A DNA stretch of 16,888 nt, taken from the NCBI GenBank assembly GCA_002291875.1, contig DBAV01000246.1, forward strand, positions 1 to 16,888, given 5' to 3'. Source of the stretch: Hyphomonadaceae bacterium UBA1001. GTDB taxonomy: Bacteria; Pseudomonadota; Alphaproteobacteria; Caulobacterales; Aquidulcibacteraceae. Shown in pieces: positions 16,210 through 16,888 of this stretch (positions within the stretch are counted from its first letter, which is position 1; the number at the start of each line of letters is the position of its first letter). Both the position numbers and the translations under genes were made by a program. A model generated the notes under the pieces. The model was not told the origin of the DNA. It made no database searches and saw only the letters and a list, made by a program, of their open reading frames with translations.

Positions 16210-16888
16210 ATGCCGGCTGAACCGCGCGACGAGGCGGGCGGCGAGCGGCTGGTGACGGCGCTCTCGCTGCCGGGCGACCCACTGGACCGGGCGCTGCGGC
16301 CCTCGAGTTTCGACGAGTTCGTGGGCCAGCAGGCAGCGCGCGCCAATTTGCGGATTTTCGTCGAGGCCAGCCGCGCCCGCGGCGACGCGCTGGACCATGT
16401 GCTGCTGCATGGCCCACCGGGCCTGGGAAAGACCACCATCGCCCAGATCGTCGCGCGCGAGCTGGGGGTGGGGTTCAAGGCCACCTCGGGGCCGGTGATC
16501 GCGCGCGCAGGGGACCTGGCGGCCCTCGTGACCAACCTTCAGCCGCGCGACGTGCTGTTCATCGACGAAATCCACCGCCTGAACGCGCAGGTCGAGGAGA
16601 TCCTCTATCCGGCGATGGAGGACTACGCGCTGGACCTGATCATCGGTGAGGGGCCGGCGGCGCGGTCGATCCGCATCGACCTGGCGCCCTTTACCCTGGT
16701 CGGCGCCACCACCCGTCAGGGCCTACTGTCCAATCCGCTACGCGACCGCTTTGGCATCCCGGTGCGGCTGGAATTCTACACCACCGACGAGCTGGCCTTC
16801 ATCGTCACCCGCGCGGCCGGCAAGCTGGGCGCGGAGATCACGCCGGACGGGGCGGCCGAGATCGCCCGGCGCGCGCGCGGCACCCCGC
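16210..16888 (+). CDS. ruvB: Holliday junction ATPase RuvB (truncated by window end)
   Basis: Only the first 226 codons plus one base are in the window; the family is about 340 residues. RuvB is the AAA+ motor that drives branch migration on RuvA-bound junctions. Visible are LRPSSFDEFVGQQAARANL, Walker A GPPGLGKT (68-75), Walker B LFIDEIHRL (DEIH at 119-122) and the sensor-like region VGATTRQGLLSNPLRDRFGI. The ATG at 16210 is the first in-frame start; the ribosome site is weak. It is 33 bases after ruvA and surely co-transcribed. Confidence 0.97.
   Translation, partial: MPAEPRDEAGGERLVTALSLPGDPLDRALRPSSFDEFVGQQAARANLRIFVEASRARGDALDHVLLHGPPGLGKTTIAQIVARELGVGFKATSGPVIARAGDLAALVTNLQPRDVLFIDEIHRLNAQVEEILYPAMEDYALDLIIGEGPAARSIRIDLAPFTLVGATTRQGLLSNPLRDRFGIPVRLEFYTTDELAFIVTRAAGKLGAEITPDGAAEIARRARGTP

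Overview
The window is very GC-rich chromosomal DNA with third-position G/C in nearly every codon. Gene content and order point to an alphaproteobacterium. The signs are the ruvC and ruvA-ruvB genes, tilS followed by ftsH and then folP, PurQ as a separate small subunit, a DUF1176 protein, a PF04339 acyltransferase and a DUF2007 protein. I cannot fix the order or family. There are no tRNA or rRNA genes, no CRISPR array, no prophage and no intact insertion sequence. Most of the window is housekeeping DNA; the less ordinary material is in the intergenic palindromic repeats, in some broken-up gene neighbourhoods and in three poorly characterised proteins.

Layout. Positions 48-195 hold three tandem hairpin repeats. 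A minus-strand pair follows: a PuuE-like polysaccharide deacetylase (204-1076) and an upstream RidA-family protein (1186-1653), separated by a compound palindrome (1115-1175). Reading away from them on the plus strand are a secreted DUF1176 protein (1794-2942), purQ (2990-3652) and an unrecognised soluble 168-residue protein (3697-4203). The small rpmG gene (4322-4489) is on the minus strand, with a clear terminator (4254-4281) and a good promoter (4518-4546).

The central plus-strand block is tilS (4591-5634), ftsH (5798-7717), a four-helix membrane protein of unknown function (7856-8635), folP (8632-9453) and thiD (9450-10295). The last three overlap by ATGA and are probably translationally coupled. 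A half-size ABC exporter (10322-12274, minus) is convergent with thiD. After a 367-base divergent gap with palindromes comes a second ATGA-coupled trio: a FemAB/GNAT-like acyltransferase (12642-13826), a DUF2007 protein (13823-14086) and ruvC (14083-14565). A palindromic repeat (14647-14741) and the minus-strand wrbA gene (14762-15361) then separate ruvC from ruvA (15529-16176) and ruvB (16210 to the window end, truncated by the edge).

How the genes work together: ruvC, ruvA and ruvB encode the complete Holliday-junction branch-migration and resolution machine. tilS and rpmG serve translation, ftsH membrane-protein quality control, folP and thiD folate and thiamine synthesis, and purQ purine synthesis. 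No clearly new defence or mobile system is visible. The best leads are the repeat families, a TilS lacking a motif usually seen in the family, the coupling of a FemAB-like protein and DUF2007 to ruvC, and the two unknown proteins at 3697-4203 and 7856-8635.
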